Assembly (NCBI GenBank): GCA_021158055.1
Contig: JAGGVJ010000026.1
Span: 1-59,456, forward strand
Length of the DNA stretch: 59,456 nucleotides
Direction: 5' to 3'
Source of the DNA: Candidatus Iainarchaeum sp.
Lineage (GTDB): Archaea; Iainarchaeota; Iainarchaeia; JAGGVJ01
Shown: positions 1-6,667 of the stretch, one piece after another
Layout: each line of letters starts with the position of its first letter
Position numbering within the stretch: the stretch's first letter is position 1
The notes under the pieces: generated by a model
Database searches by the model: none
What the model saw: only the letters and a program-made list of their open reading frames with translations
What the model was told of the DNA's origin: nothing
Made by a program: the position numbers and the translations under genes

Positions 1-347
1 GGCAATAAGGACATTAACGGAAAAATGTAAACCTGCCGAATGAGCAGGCTTTGCCCCCACTGGAATTTTTTTGGTGTTTACACTACACCGGGCGGTGTAT
101 AGTGGCTTCTTCAAAGCTTTGCCGGTTGCACGGTAATAGATGGCAGGTATTGCCATCCATTAGCCGATACCCGATTCGTAAAACGCCAATGAAAACATAA
201 CTAATACCAGGCTTATAGCAGCAGCGGTAAAATCTTGGGCAAACATGCCTGAGGTGTGGAACAAAATAAACACGGTGGCAGCTGCCCCGTCAAACTGACG
301 CCAACATATTCTTCAAACACTGCTAAAAAAGCAAAGGAGAGGTAAAC
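1..347 (+). other. Leader/intergenic region with several hairpins, no supported gene
   Basis: No convincing gene lies here. I see a hairpin at 32-48 (CCTGC/GCAGG), a stronger bulged hairpin at 81-104 (CACTA-CACC / GGTG-TA-TAGTG), the palindrome CAAAGCTTTG near 113-122 and the palindrome GGCAGCTGCC at 277-286. The string GCTTTGCC near 117-124 matches one arm of the hairpin that follows the tRNA-like leaders further right, but no T-arm sequence is present. A Shine-Dalgarno GGAGAGG at 336-342 serves the gene that starts at 348. The first 30 bases could be the end of a gene cut by the window, but this cannot be tested. Confidence 0.4.
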
Positions 348-662
348 TTGAAATGGAAACACACAACACTAATTTTCATAGTGGCTAAACTGTTTTTGGC
401 ATTTTTCGTGCCATTTGCAGTACTGATTGCATGGCTTGAAATCACTATCCCCATAGAGACCAACATTGCCTGGTGGATACTGAAAACCATGGGGCTTTCT
501 GCTGCCATAATCTGGTTTGCAGTAAAGGTGAACAGCTTTGACGACCTTGACGGCGTCAAAAAAACAACATTAGTCAAGTTTTGGAACTCGCTTGAACCGC
601 TTTCAAAAAAAGCAATTGTGGTCTCAATCGCAATCTCCTTAATTTTGATCCTTATAATCTAA
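348..662 (+). CDS. Small three-helix membrane protein, function unknown
   Basis: 104 residues. There are three hydrophobic segments, at about residues 8-30 (LIFIVAKLFLAFFVPFAVL), 40-60 and 87-104, with a short soluble loop (NSFDDLDGVKK) between the second and third. I do not recognise the family. The start is TTG at 348, chosen because GGAGAGG lies 5 nt upstream; the nearby ATG at 353 is out of frame. It is the first gene of a run in which the genes are separated by a few bases or overlap (348-2920). It is probably co-transcribed with the uS3-like gene, which may place that product or its partners near the membrane, but this is only inference from position. Confidence 0.7.
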   Translation: MKWKHTTLIFIVAKLFLAFFVPFAVLIAWLEITIPIETNIAWWILKTMGLSAAIIWFAVKVNSFDDLDGVKKTTLVKFWNSLEPLSKKAIVVSIAISLILILII

Positions 663-675
663 AAAGGCAAAGAAC

Positions 676-1083
676 ATGGACAAAGATAAGAAGAAAACAA
701 GCATACTTCCGGAAGTAACACTCATCTGGGAAACAAACGCGGAGCAACGTAGCGTTGATTTAGTATTACTCGAGTTCGAGGAATACACCCTTGAGGCCGT
801 GGAAAAAACCACGGAACCGGACATGCACGCTTACCTCCGGACTGTAAATGCTGTCATAAAAACAATTGACGGCAGTAAAGAGTGGGTAATTTCCCTCAAA
901 AATGTCGCGTATAATGAAAAGCGCAAATGGTGGAAAGTGACTGTCGAGGTCACCCCCTCCAACGAGGAATCATTTCAGTTAATCGGAATAACAACCGGAA
1001 CACTGAAAATAACATTGGAGAATGAAGAACAGATACTGCTAAGCGCGGTTGACGCAGGTATCAGAAAGTTCCAGAGGGCATGA
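676..1083 (+). CDS. Hypothetical soluble protein preceding the uS3-like gene
   Basis: 135 residues, charged and soluble, starting at ATG 676. The alternating hydrophobic pattern (for example VTLIWETN, WWKVTVEV, TGTLKITLEN) suggests a mostly beta protein. There is no membrane segment and no recognisable motif. It starts 13 nt after the membrane protein and its stop overlaps the next start by 4 nt (ATGA at 1080), so translation of the uS3-like protein is probably coupled to it. A role as a partner of that protein is possible but unproven. Confidence 0.65.
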   Translation: MDKDKKKTSILPEVTLIWETNAEQRSVDLVLLEFEEYTLEAVEKTTEPDMHAYLRTVNAVIKTIDGSKEWVISLKNVAYNEKRKWWKVTVEVTPSNEESFQLIGITTGTLKITLENEEQILLSAVDAGIRKFQRA

Positions 1084-1742
1084 AAATGACAGGTCAAAAA
1101 ACAAGCCTTAATTCATGGCACGTCGGAAACAATCTGAAATGGCTGCTGATCCAGGAACATCTTGAAAAAGCATTCAGAAAAGCAGGGTTCGCGGAGCTGG
1201 TAATCAACCGCACGCCCATGGGCACTATAATCACTGTCAAAGCCAATTATCCTGGCATGGCCATAGGGAAAAACGGGAATGTCATCCGAAAAGTCACACA
1301 AGAACTGATAGCAAAGTTTGACTTTGAAAATGAACTCCACTTGGAAGTTGAACCCTTCAACACACTGGAAAGGTCGGCGCGAGTGATGGCAGAACTGGCT
1401 GTGACAAGAATTGAAAGGGGGTATTACGGCCCAAAAACCATTGGACGCATAGCCCATCAGATAATGGACTACGAAAACTATGCAGAAGGATGCAAGATCA
1501 TTCTTTCCGGAAAATGGCGATTCGGAAACAGGGCCAAAACCTTGAAAAAAGTGCGGGGCCGAATCTTTCACAGCGGCAATCCGGCAAAAGAGTTCGTCGA
1601 CAAGTACATAGCTGTCGGCAAAAGAAAGAATGGCACTTTCAGCGTCACGGTGATGATACTTGAGAAATCAGTTAACGGGGGAACAAAAATCCCGCCGTTT
1701 AAGCTAGTGGATGAGCCAGAAGTGGAAAATCCACTGTGGTAA
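1080..1742 (+). CDS. uS3-like ribosomal protein paralog (KH domain plus S3 C-terminal domain)
   Basis: 220 residues. The sequence follows archaeal/eukaryotic uS3 across its length. Residues about 20-95 form a type II KH domain: RTPMGTIITVKANYPGMAIG corresponds to KTPLVTRVVLKVERPGLVIG of the window's own uS3, with the GxxG loop G63-K-N-G66. Next come the V-I-R-K-V-T-Q-E helix and the ERG segment. Residues about 140-210 resemble the S3 C-terminal domain (ILSGKWR..NRAKT, IFHSGNPAKEFVD, FSVTVMILE). This C-terminal part looks closer to textbook archaeal/eukaryotic uS3 (HSGDP) than the host uS3 at 50.9-51.9 kb does. There is no charged tail, unlike the host copy. uS3 lines the mRNA entry channel of the small subunit. 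Whether this copy joins ribosomes or binds another RNA is unknown. It lies among unknown genes, far from the ribosomal cluster. Confidence 0.85.
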   Translation: MKMTGQKTSLNSWHVGNNLKWLLIQEHLEKAFRKAGFAELVINRTPMGTIITVKANYPGMAIGKNGNVIRKVTQELIAKFDFENELHLEVEPFNTLERSARVMAELAVTRIERGYYGPKTIGRIAHQIMDYENYAEGCKIILSGKWRFGNRAKTLKKVRGRIFHSGNPAKEFVDKYIAVGKRKNGTFSVTVMILEKSVNGGTKIPPFKLVDEPEVENPLW

Positions 1743-1766
1743 AATGAGTAAAGGAGAATGTAAAAA

Positions 1767-2219
1767 ATGAACATAAAAATAGTGACGAATGGATCGTTTA
1801 TTTCTTTGTTGCTTTCAGCAGGTTTCATGGCTGAAAACAAAGAAAAGATTCCAAGGTTTCCAAAGGTAAATCTTGAGGAAAAAATAGTCTTCATCCAGAT
1901 AGAAAATCTGGTGAAGAAACTCAGGAAGATCAACAGCACCCCCACCACAGAAGTTTTCCTTGTAAACGTTTTTTTCAACAAAAACGGCTTATACGGGAGA
2001 AAAACCCAAAAAGAGACACTAAATAAAATAAACTCAATGCTCTCAAAAAACATCCGGGTAAACCTATTGGTCAAAAACCAAGAGGAAAAAGAAGAGGTCC
2101 TCTCTGGATTATGGCTCAACGACTGGCCATTGGAAACCGGCCTTGAGATAACGACTCAAGACAAGTTAAAAGCAGCAATTTCCCTGAAAAAAAAAACGGA
2201 AAAATGCTTGTTGATATGA
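1767..2219 (+). CDS. Hypothetical protein downstream of the uS3-like gene
   Basis: 150 residues, lysine-rich, starting at ATG 1767 with AAGGAGAA about 11 nt upstream. Residues 3-22 (IKIVTNGSFISLLLSAGFMA) are mildly hydrophobic but do not form a clear signal peptide. The middle and end look alpha/beta (TTEVFLVNVFFNKNG, NIRVNLLVKN). The gene overlaps the next one by 16 nt in another frame, which indicates translational coupling. I do not recognise the family and see no catalytic motif. Confidence 0.6.
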   Translation: MNIKIVTNGSFISLLLSAGFMAENKEKIPRFPKVNLEEKIVFIQIENLVKKLRKINSTPTTEVFLVNVFFNKNGLYGRKTQKETLNKINSMLSKNIRVNLLVKNQEEKEEVLSGLWLNDWPLETGLEITTQDKLKAAISLKKKTEKCLLI

Positions 2220-2920
2220 TCAACTGGCTTGACCAACTGGACTTTGCAGGCAAAGACCTCCAGAGAAACACCACGGCAAACTTAGAGGGAATTGAAGCCA
2301 CCTTGAAAAAACTGGATGAAAGGTCAGAACAGAAACGGACATGTTTCATATTTGACCTGGTTCTGAACAGTTTGATAAGCAGCAACGTCGACGACTACGA
2401 CTTGTCGGACTTTTTAGACAAATTTAGTATGGCTGTGTCAAAAGGAAAGAGGATAAAAGGGAAGTTTCCTTCAGAAACCCTCAAAAACGAATTGGCAAAA
2501 GCCAAAAACAGCCCGGAAGCCGAGGAGAAATTCAAGCAGCTGCTAAACGACGGCCACACATTTGAGGCAATTCTTTCCGCCAGCAACTGGTTGCAGTTTG
2601 AGCGGAAAAAACACAGGGATGCGGGGATAAGAACCGCAATAATGCGCTTTTTCTTCTGCAAATTAAGCGGGGAAACAAGAAAAGCGTACGAGGACATTGT
2701 CTACCTGACTGAAAGGTCAAAGGTATACAAAGAGAAACTAGAGCCTGAATTTTTGGATATAGTCCAAAACAGTGAAAAAATCGGAGAAGTGGCAGTAGCG
2801 GACTTAAGAAATGAGCAATCTCATTTCAACGCCACCAAACTAATTATGGAACTGAAAAAAGACAGGGATATCCAGTCAGTAGTTCTCGTCCTAAGCGAGA
2901 AAACGATGAGTGCCTCTTAA
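2204..2920 (+). CDS. Hypothetical mostly helical protein, reading frame broken near its 3' end
   Basis: 238 residues to the first stop; ATG at 2204 overlaps the preceding gene. The protein is mostly helical and charged, with no membrane segment and no motif I recognise. Coding sequence appears to continue beyond the stop in another frame: from the run AAAA at 2900-2903, the -1 frame is open to TAA at 3058-3060 and encodes about 50 further residues (reading ECLLKIASHNELEG and on to ETLSNM). Re-reading one A would join the two parts (SEKNDECLLK). This could be a sequencing indel, a recent frameshift mutation or a programmed -1 slip. The full-length product would be about 285 residues (2204-3060). 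Confidence 0.6.
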   Translation: MLVDMINWLDQLDFAGKDLQRNTTANLEGIEATLKKLDERSEQKRTCFIFDLVLNSLISSNVDDYDLSDFLDKFSMAVSKGKRIKGKFPSETLKNELAKAKNSPEAEEKFKQLLNDGHTFEAILSASNWLQFERKKHRDAGIRTAIMRFFFCKLSGETRKAYEDIVYLTERSKVYKEKLEPEFLDIVQNSEKIGEVAVADLRNEQSHFNATKLIMELKKDRDIQSVVLVLSEKTMSAS

Positions 2921-3060
2921 AGATTGCCTCGCACAATGAACTGGAAGGAATTGAAGCCGTGAAGGTTCACAACGGACTGATAACGAGCAAAGTCCCAAAG
3001 TGTGATATGAATAACCTCATAGAGACACTTTCGAACATGACCGGCACAAGAGGTGGTTAA

Positions 3061-3556
3061 GCATGTTTAAGGAATTTGGCCATGATTGTGGTTGGAATAT
3101 CCAACTGGCTGGAGATATTTCTAGGCAAGGGCACCTAAAAGCACTTCCTTTTTTCATCTTTGCAATGGCAAAGAACGTACAAATCATTTCTTTTTCTGAG
3201 TTTTCAGCCTGTGCCTGACGGAAATGAGTTTTCCGAGATAGTGGCTTACAATGCGATGGTGTTTTCGAACACTTTCATAAATGTACGGGCCACAAATGTA
3301 TGTTTTTCCCTTCTTTATGACCTTGATAAATCGTTTATACATACCAAGGAAAAGGGAAAAGGACACATAAAAACCATTCCAAATTTTCCGAAAAATCAGG
3401 AAATCAAAAAGGAGGAAAGAAAAAACAAATCACAACCAACACCACCAATGGCAACCGCTGCCAAAAGAATGACCGCATTCATTCTGTATCAACCTGCAAA
3501 CGCTTACTGCGCGCAGAAACAAAACCGCATCAAGTAAAGTATCCGGAGATAAACAA
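3061..3556 (+). other. Intergenic region with a promoter and two doubtful short ORFs
   Basis: About 500 nt without a convincing gene. Two short ORFs are present: 3063-3218 (51 codons, MFKEFGHDCG start) and 3448-3537 (29 codons, MATAAKRMTA start). A TATA-like box TTTATAC sits at 3334-3340, after which the sequence becomes purine-rich and includes a strong Shine-Dalgarno-like AAGGAGGAAAG near 3408-3418 with no good start codon behind it. Transcription probably begins near 3362 and gives the next gene a leader of nearly 200 nt. Confidence 0.4.
3334..3340 (+). promoter_or_regulatory. Probable TATA box of the 3557-4808 unit
   Basis: TTTATAC sits in an AT-rich stretch preceded by GATAAATCG, a reasonable archaeal BRE/TATA arrangement. 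Predicted transcription start is near 3362. Confidence 0.35.
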
Positions 3557-4252
3557 ATGAAGAAAGAAACTGGAAAGAAAAGCGATGCATACACGCTTTC
3601 AAAAACCGTAAACAGCAACAAGGTAACTGACATAACAGGTGAGTTCCGCACCATAAATGCTATGAGAAGCAACAAAGCAAAACTCATCATCAGGCTGCTG
3701 ATGAACGGGAAAATAATGATGGGTTACGGCGCCCCTAAGAATGTCTTAAACGGGGACCAAAACATCATCATCCTTAAGGACTCGGGAATAATCAGCGAGA
3801 ATACAAAGCGAAAGCTAAGGCTGTGGAGGAATCCTCAAAAAACAACGAAAGTTGTGACTGTCAGGACAAACGGCAAACCCATGGATCTTGACATCAGTAA
3901 ATTCCAAAAAACGATTCCAAATATTGGATCAATTGATGGAAATGATAGAAATGCACTCGTTTTGATTTCCAACCCAGGAAACGTGCTGATCCCCAACCCG
4001 GACAACAAGCAAGGAACCGACACCATGCACTCATTTTTGTTGCTTGGAGTAAAACAATCAAAGTCGTCTCCCGACGCCCTGCTGAACCTGCTTGGAAGAA
4101 TAGTGCTTGTAAGGGGACTGCAAACCAACTCACAACTACTTGACATGCTGCATCTTCACAAGAAGAGAATATGCTGGGTTGGAAAAGAAAAAAACGGGGC
4201 AACATGCATCATATACACCCACTTGTCATCGGAATTTAACGGACGTGAATAA
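3557..4252 (+). CDS. Hypothetical protein, paralog of the 6668-7378 gene
   Basis: 231 residues, starting at ATG 3557 with CGGAGA upstream. Three blocks are shared with the 236-residue protein at 6668-7378: LLMNGKIMMGYGAP against LLNKGQILPCGAP; LLGRIVLVRGLQT against LIGRLVVVSDIST; and ICWVGKEKNGATCII against IVWIGKNKAGYIVAY. This shows a divergent gene family duplicated within the region. The protein is soluble and alpha/beta or beta-rich; I know no function. The next gene begins 1 nt after its stop, so the two are likely an operon. Confidence 0.7.
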   Translation: MKKETGKKSDAYTLSKTVNSNKVTDITGEFRTINAMRSNKAKLIIRLLMNGKIMMGYGAPKNVLNGDQNIIILKDSGIISENTKRKLRLWRNPQKTTKVVTVRTNGKPMDLDISKFQKTIPNIGSIDGNDRNALVLISNPGNVLIPNPDNKQGTDTMHSFLLLGVKQSKSSPDALLNLLGRIVLVRGLQTNSQLLDMLHLHKKRICWVGKEKNGATCIIYTHLSSEFNGRE

Positions 4253-4253
4253 C

Positions 4254-4808
4254 ATGGACAAAACAATACGGCACCAAATCAGGCCCAAGATAGAGAGAAT
4301 CATCAGGAACAACAGGAAAATACCATTTATGGCATTTTATGACTCGTTCTCAGGTGACCCTCTTGAGCCAATCGTGATAAACTCAAAGAAACTCTGGGAA
4401 CCACCCACAGTTTCGGACACAAAGGAAACGGAAAGGCAAATCGCCACAAAGATACAGAAATCAATAGACGATAACCTTAACGTGATCTCAGACGTGCTTG
4501 ATATCAAAATAAAGCAAACCTCAAAAGAGACCGGGGTATACTACTTGCTGTCAAGCGATTGGGATGAAACCATCATCTTGCTCATGGACAGTTCATTCGG
4601 CAGGATAGTAATTGCCGTGGCAGGAAAACAAGATGAACTTGCAGCCATAATAAACAAAGTAATCAAAGAGTTCTATTATGCGGAACAAGAGCGCAACGTA
4701 ATCCTGGTGGCAAACACAAGCGAACCGGACGTAATAAAGATGTTTCAGGACACAACAACACGAACCGTGCCCAACTTGATATTAAAGCTGGGTTTCAGCA
4801 AAGGCTAA
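4254..4808 (+). CDS. Hypothetical soluble protein
   Basis: 184 residues. I chose ATG at 4254, 1 nt after the preceding stop, rather than the longer in-frame extension that would overlap the upstream gene by about 110 nt. An N-terminal basic helix (RHQIRPKIERIIRNNRK) is followed by a segment ending in beta-like strands (YYLLSSDWDETIILLMDSS, GRIVIAVAG) and an alpha/beta tail. No recognised motif. It is the last gene before the first tRNA-like leader at 4844. Confidence 0.65.
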   Translation: MDKTIRHQIRPKIERIIRNNRKIPFMAFYDSFSGDPLEPIVINSKKLWEPPTVSDTKETERQIATKIQKSIDDNLNVISDVLDIKIKQTSKETGVYYLLSSDWDETIILLMDSSFGRIVIAVAGKQDELAAIINKVIKEFYYAEQERNVILVANTSEPDVIKMFQDTTTRTVPNLILKLGFSKG

Positions 4809-4843
4809 CTTAACTTGGCCTTTATCGGAACGGAACAATCCAC

Positions 4844-4939
4844 GGCAGTTGGACTGCATGCCAGGCAAGCATAAACACTATTTTTCGGGTTCAAATCCCA
4901 CAACTGCCATCGCTTTGCCAAAGACGATCAGGGTAAAGC
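4844..4939 (+). ncRNA. tRNA-like structured leader, copy 1
   Basis: A perfect 8-bp acceptor-like stem joins GGCAGTTG (4844-4851) and CAACTGCC (4901-4908). Inside are a hairpin (TGCATG..CCAGG..CAAGCA with one mismatch) and a T-arm-like GGG-TTCAAAT-CCC placed directly before the 3' acceptor strand, as in a tRNA. A second hairpin follows: GCTTTGCC (4912-4919) with GGTAAAGC (4932-4939), where a G-U pair replaces the G-C of other copies. AAGGAGAC lies near 4953-4960. There is no anticodon arm of normal size, so this is not an ordinary tRNA gene. Confidence 0.7.
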
Positions 4940-5067
4940 AAAAACGCAACCAAAGGAGACAACATAACAAACAACAAAACAGAATTCACCCGGCAGAACA
5001 CACAGACAACAGAACGTCAAACCCCGTCGCATTTCAGAAATGAGAACGGGAACATTGAGGCAAAGTC

Positions 5068-5199
5068 ATGGAAAAATCAAACAAACCTAAAAAGTTTCAA
5101 CAAAAGACAGAACAGGCGTTTTTAAACGTGTTTAACAACGCAAGCCGACCACAAGCAGAGCCATATAATGAAAAAACAGACGAAATCCGCCGTTTATAA
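5068..5199 (+). CDS. Possible 43-residue basic peptide
   Basis: ATG 5068 opens 43 codons (MEKSNKPKKFQQKTEQAF start), lysine/glutamine-rich. The upstream GAGGCAAAG is only a weak ribosome site. A competing frame, open from an ATA codon at 4964 to TAA at 5123, lies just behind the strong AAGGAGAC site of leader 1, so the true product of this stretch is uncertain. It is included as a low-confidence call. Confidence 0.25.
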   Translation: MEKSNKPKKFQQKTEQAFLNVFNNASRPQAEPYNEKTDEIRRL

Positions 5200-5213
5200 C
5201 GTCTTTCGCGCTG

Positions 5214-5498
5214 TTGGCATTCAGTGCACTGTTTTGCATAATGGGAGCCATTATCTCCGAACCGATCATCATCGGCATGGGGCTGACAGCCACCCTGATA
5301 TTGTGTTTTCTTCTCAGGAACAAAACATCCATGGAAAGAACACTCAATAAAGGTAAATACATAATGTATGCACTCCTGCTGATGTGGGCAATATGCGGGG
5401 CATTAATGATCCTCAACTCCATTAACAACCCCCACAATGGTAACCGGAAACGCCAAACACCGGAAACGCTGAACACAGGGTATTTTGCTTCCCTTTGA
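5214..5498 (+). CDS. Small two-helix membrane protein, 5' end uncertain
   Basis: 94 residues from a TTG at 5214. There are two clear membrane helices, at about residues 4-33 (LFCIMGAIISEPIIIGMGLT) and 49-67 (YIMYALLLMWAICGALMIL), separated by a basic loop, then a polar tail. The natural N-terminus seems to lie in another frame: ATG 5168 gives MKKQTKSAV, a typical membrane-protein start, and a 1-nt shift near 5193 would continue it as ITSFALLAFSALFCI. A sequencing error or frameshift is therefore suspected. The stop codon lies inside the terminator hairpin that follows. Confidence 0.5.
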   Translation: MAFSALFCIMGAIISEPIIIGMGLTATLILCFLLRNKTSMERTLNKGKYIMYALLLMWAICGALMILNSINNPHNGNRKRQTPETLNTGYFASL

Positions 5499-5526
5499 TT
5501 TTTTCCGGAAGCACCCTTGCTTTTTT
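5487..5526 (+). terminator. Terminator-like hairpin (GCTTCC/GGAAGC plus T-run)
   Basis: GCTTCC at 5487-5492 pairs with GGAAGC at 5507-5512, followed by a T-run at 5521-5526. The same element recurs at 6447-6487 and 18446-18485. Confidence 0.6.
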
Positions 5527-5617
5527 ACCGGATGACAAGTACAGCACAAAGACACCTGACAAGCACAGCATAACGACACAATAAAGAAAACCGACATAAC
5601 AAAAGGAGAACAAACAA

Positions 5618-6073
5618 ATGAACACAATCAACTCCGGCGGACTGAACCAGCCACACTTTGAACAGTACATTCCATCTGTTGCAAGAATTTTACCTGGAAT
5701 CGTTGCCACAGAACTAACTGTCAGAAAAGCACCGTGGAACGAACCTGATGCAGTCATATCAAAAATTCTCTCTGATATGATTCTGGAAGCATCAGTGAAA
5801 CCCATAGCGCGAAAAATTGACCGCCTTGCAGGTTTCAATATCCCCCTACCCACACTGGTCCAAAAACCAGCACATTGGATTACGAAAATCAAGGGGATAA
5901 CATTTAAGACAAAAACCAGTGCCGACAAGAATTTTCCATTCTGCAGCATTGGCGTTCCAGGTAAAATACTGTCCAAAATTGGTGTGTCGGATACAAACGA
6001 CAGAATTGTACTGTTTTCAGCAGACAGAACAGCACCTGAAAATGAAAACAAATGGGAATTGCTCCTTATTTAA
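5618..6073 (+). CDS. Hypothetical protein
   Basis: 151 residues, starting at ATG 5618 with AAAGGAGAA 8 nt upstream. Mixed alpha/beta and moderately basic, with segments such as ISKILSDMILEASVKPIARK and GVPGKILSKIGVSD. No membrane segment or known motif. It has its own ribosome site but no tRNA-like leader immediately upstream; it follows the terminator-like hairpin at 5487 by about 90 nt. The stretch 6074-6189 after it holds no gene I can support. Confidence 0.55.
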   Translation: MNTINSGGLNQPHFEQYIPSVARILPGIVATELTVRKAPWNEPDAVISKILSDMILEASVKPIARKIDRLAGFNIPLPTLVQKPAHWITKIKGITFKTKTSADKNFPFCSIGVPGKILSKIGVSDTNDRIVLFSADRTAPENENKWELLLI

Positions 6074-6189
6074 TTTCCTTAAACATTGCATCGGTAAAGG
6101 TGGGTTAGTGGCTTTTCTGACCTTTCAGCAGGATCATTCGTACCGCTTCCACTGCCGAAAATGCAAATTAAGGAAAAACTTTTTCCCAA

Positions 6190-6297
6190 CAGTTAAAACC
6201 GCAGCCGGCCAACATGCGCCTATTTTTCGGGTTCGAATCCCGCAACTGCAATCACTTTGCAACCGGCAAAGCAAACCAAAAACAGCAACTTGCTGTT
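6190..6297 (+). ncRNA. tRNA-like structured leader, copy 2 (degenerate)
   Basis: The T-arm CGGG-TTCGAAT-CCCG is intact, but the internal hairpin is shortened by roughly 15 nt compared with other copies and the acceptor-like stem is weak (CAGTT 6190-6194 with AACTG 6244-6248, or GCAG with CTGC). The downstream hairpins are present: CTTTGC/GCAAAG (6255-6271) and AACAGCA/TGCTGTT (6281-6297). A strong AGGAGG and a small gene follow. Confidence 0.55.
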
Positions 6298-6317
6298 AAA
6301 AAACAACAGGAGGAAAA

Positions 6318-6419
6318 ATGTTCAAAAAAGACATGAAACGAACTATTTTCAGCTTACTGCTGGAAGTAATAACCGCCATATTAGTCTTTGTAAAGACTAA
6401 AATAAAGAACCTCAAGTAA
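6318..6419 (+). CDS. 33-residue single-helix membrane peptide
   Basis: ATG 6318 has an excellent Shine-Dalgarno (CAGGAGGAAAA) 5 nt upstream and directly follows structured leader 2. The peptide begins with a basic segment (MFKKDMKR), then a hydrophobic helix (TIFSLLLEVITAILVFV) and a basic tail (KTKIKNLK). This is typical of small membrane-bound regulators or toxins, but no specific family can be named. A terminator-like hairpin follows at 6447, so it is probably a one-gene unit. Confidence 0.6.
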   Translation: MFKKDMKRTIFSLLLEVITAILVFVKTKIKNLK

Positions 6420-6446
6420 CACCGCCCTGCCTCTAGTGCAAACTTT

Positions 6447-6487
6447 GTTTCCCTTTGATTTTTTCCGGAAACACCCCCTTTTTTTTT
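6447..6487 (+). terminator. Terminator-like hairpin (GTTTCC/GGAAAC plus T-run)
   Basis: GTTTCC at 6447-6452 pairs with GGAAAC at 6467-6472, followed by nine T residues. The loop is identical to that of the hairpin at 5487; the outer base pair changed C-G to T-A on both sides, so pairing is conserved. Confidence 0.6.
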
Positions 6488-6519
6488 CTGCTCTGCACAG
6501 GCAAAACATTTCTAAAACC

Positions 6520-6645
6520 GCAGCCGACCAACACACGCCAGGCATGTGCCACTATTTTTCGGGTTCGAATCCCACAGCTGCAATCGCTTTGCTAACACAA
6601 GCACAGCAACCGGCAAAGCAAACCAAAACAGCAAACCATGCTGTT
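6520..6645 (+). ncRNA. tRNA-like structured leader, copy 3
   Basis: The acceptor-like stem is GCAGC (6520-6524) with GCTGC (6577-6581). The fifth pair is C-G here but T-A in copies 1, 5, 6 and 7, which is a compensatory change. The internal hairpin is CACACGC-CAG-GCATGTG with one mismatch. The T-arm motif is GGG-TTCGAAT-CCC. Downstream hairpins are GCTTTGC/GCAAAGC (6586-6619) and AACAGC/GCTGTT (6627-6645). The gene at 6668 follows. Confidence 0.7.
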
Positions 6646-6667
6646 AAAAACCCAGAGGAGTAAAGAA

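Noticed and set aside
1113-1571. Antisense ORF opposite the uS3-like gene
   Set aside because: It is a shadow frame; the + strand product has clear uS3 homology.
2900-2903. Certain programmed -1 frameshift
   Set aside because: The A-run is compatible, but no downstream structure or conserved slippery heptamer is visible, so an indel error is equally likely.
3160-3537. 125-codon ORF between 3160 and 3537
   Set aside because: It runs across the probable promoter at 3334, has no ribosome site, and its composition is not protein-like.
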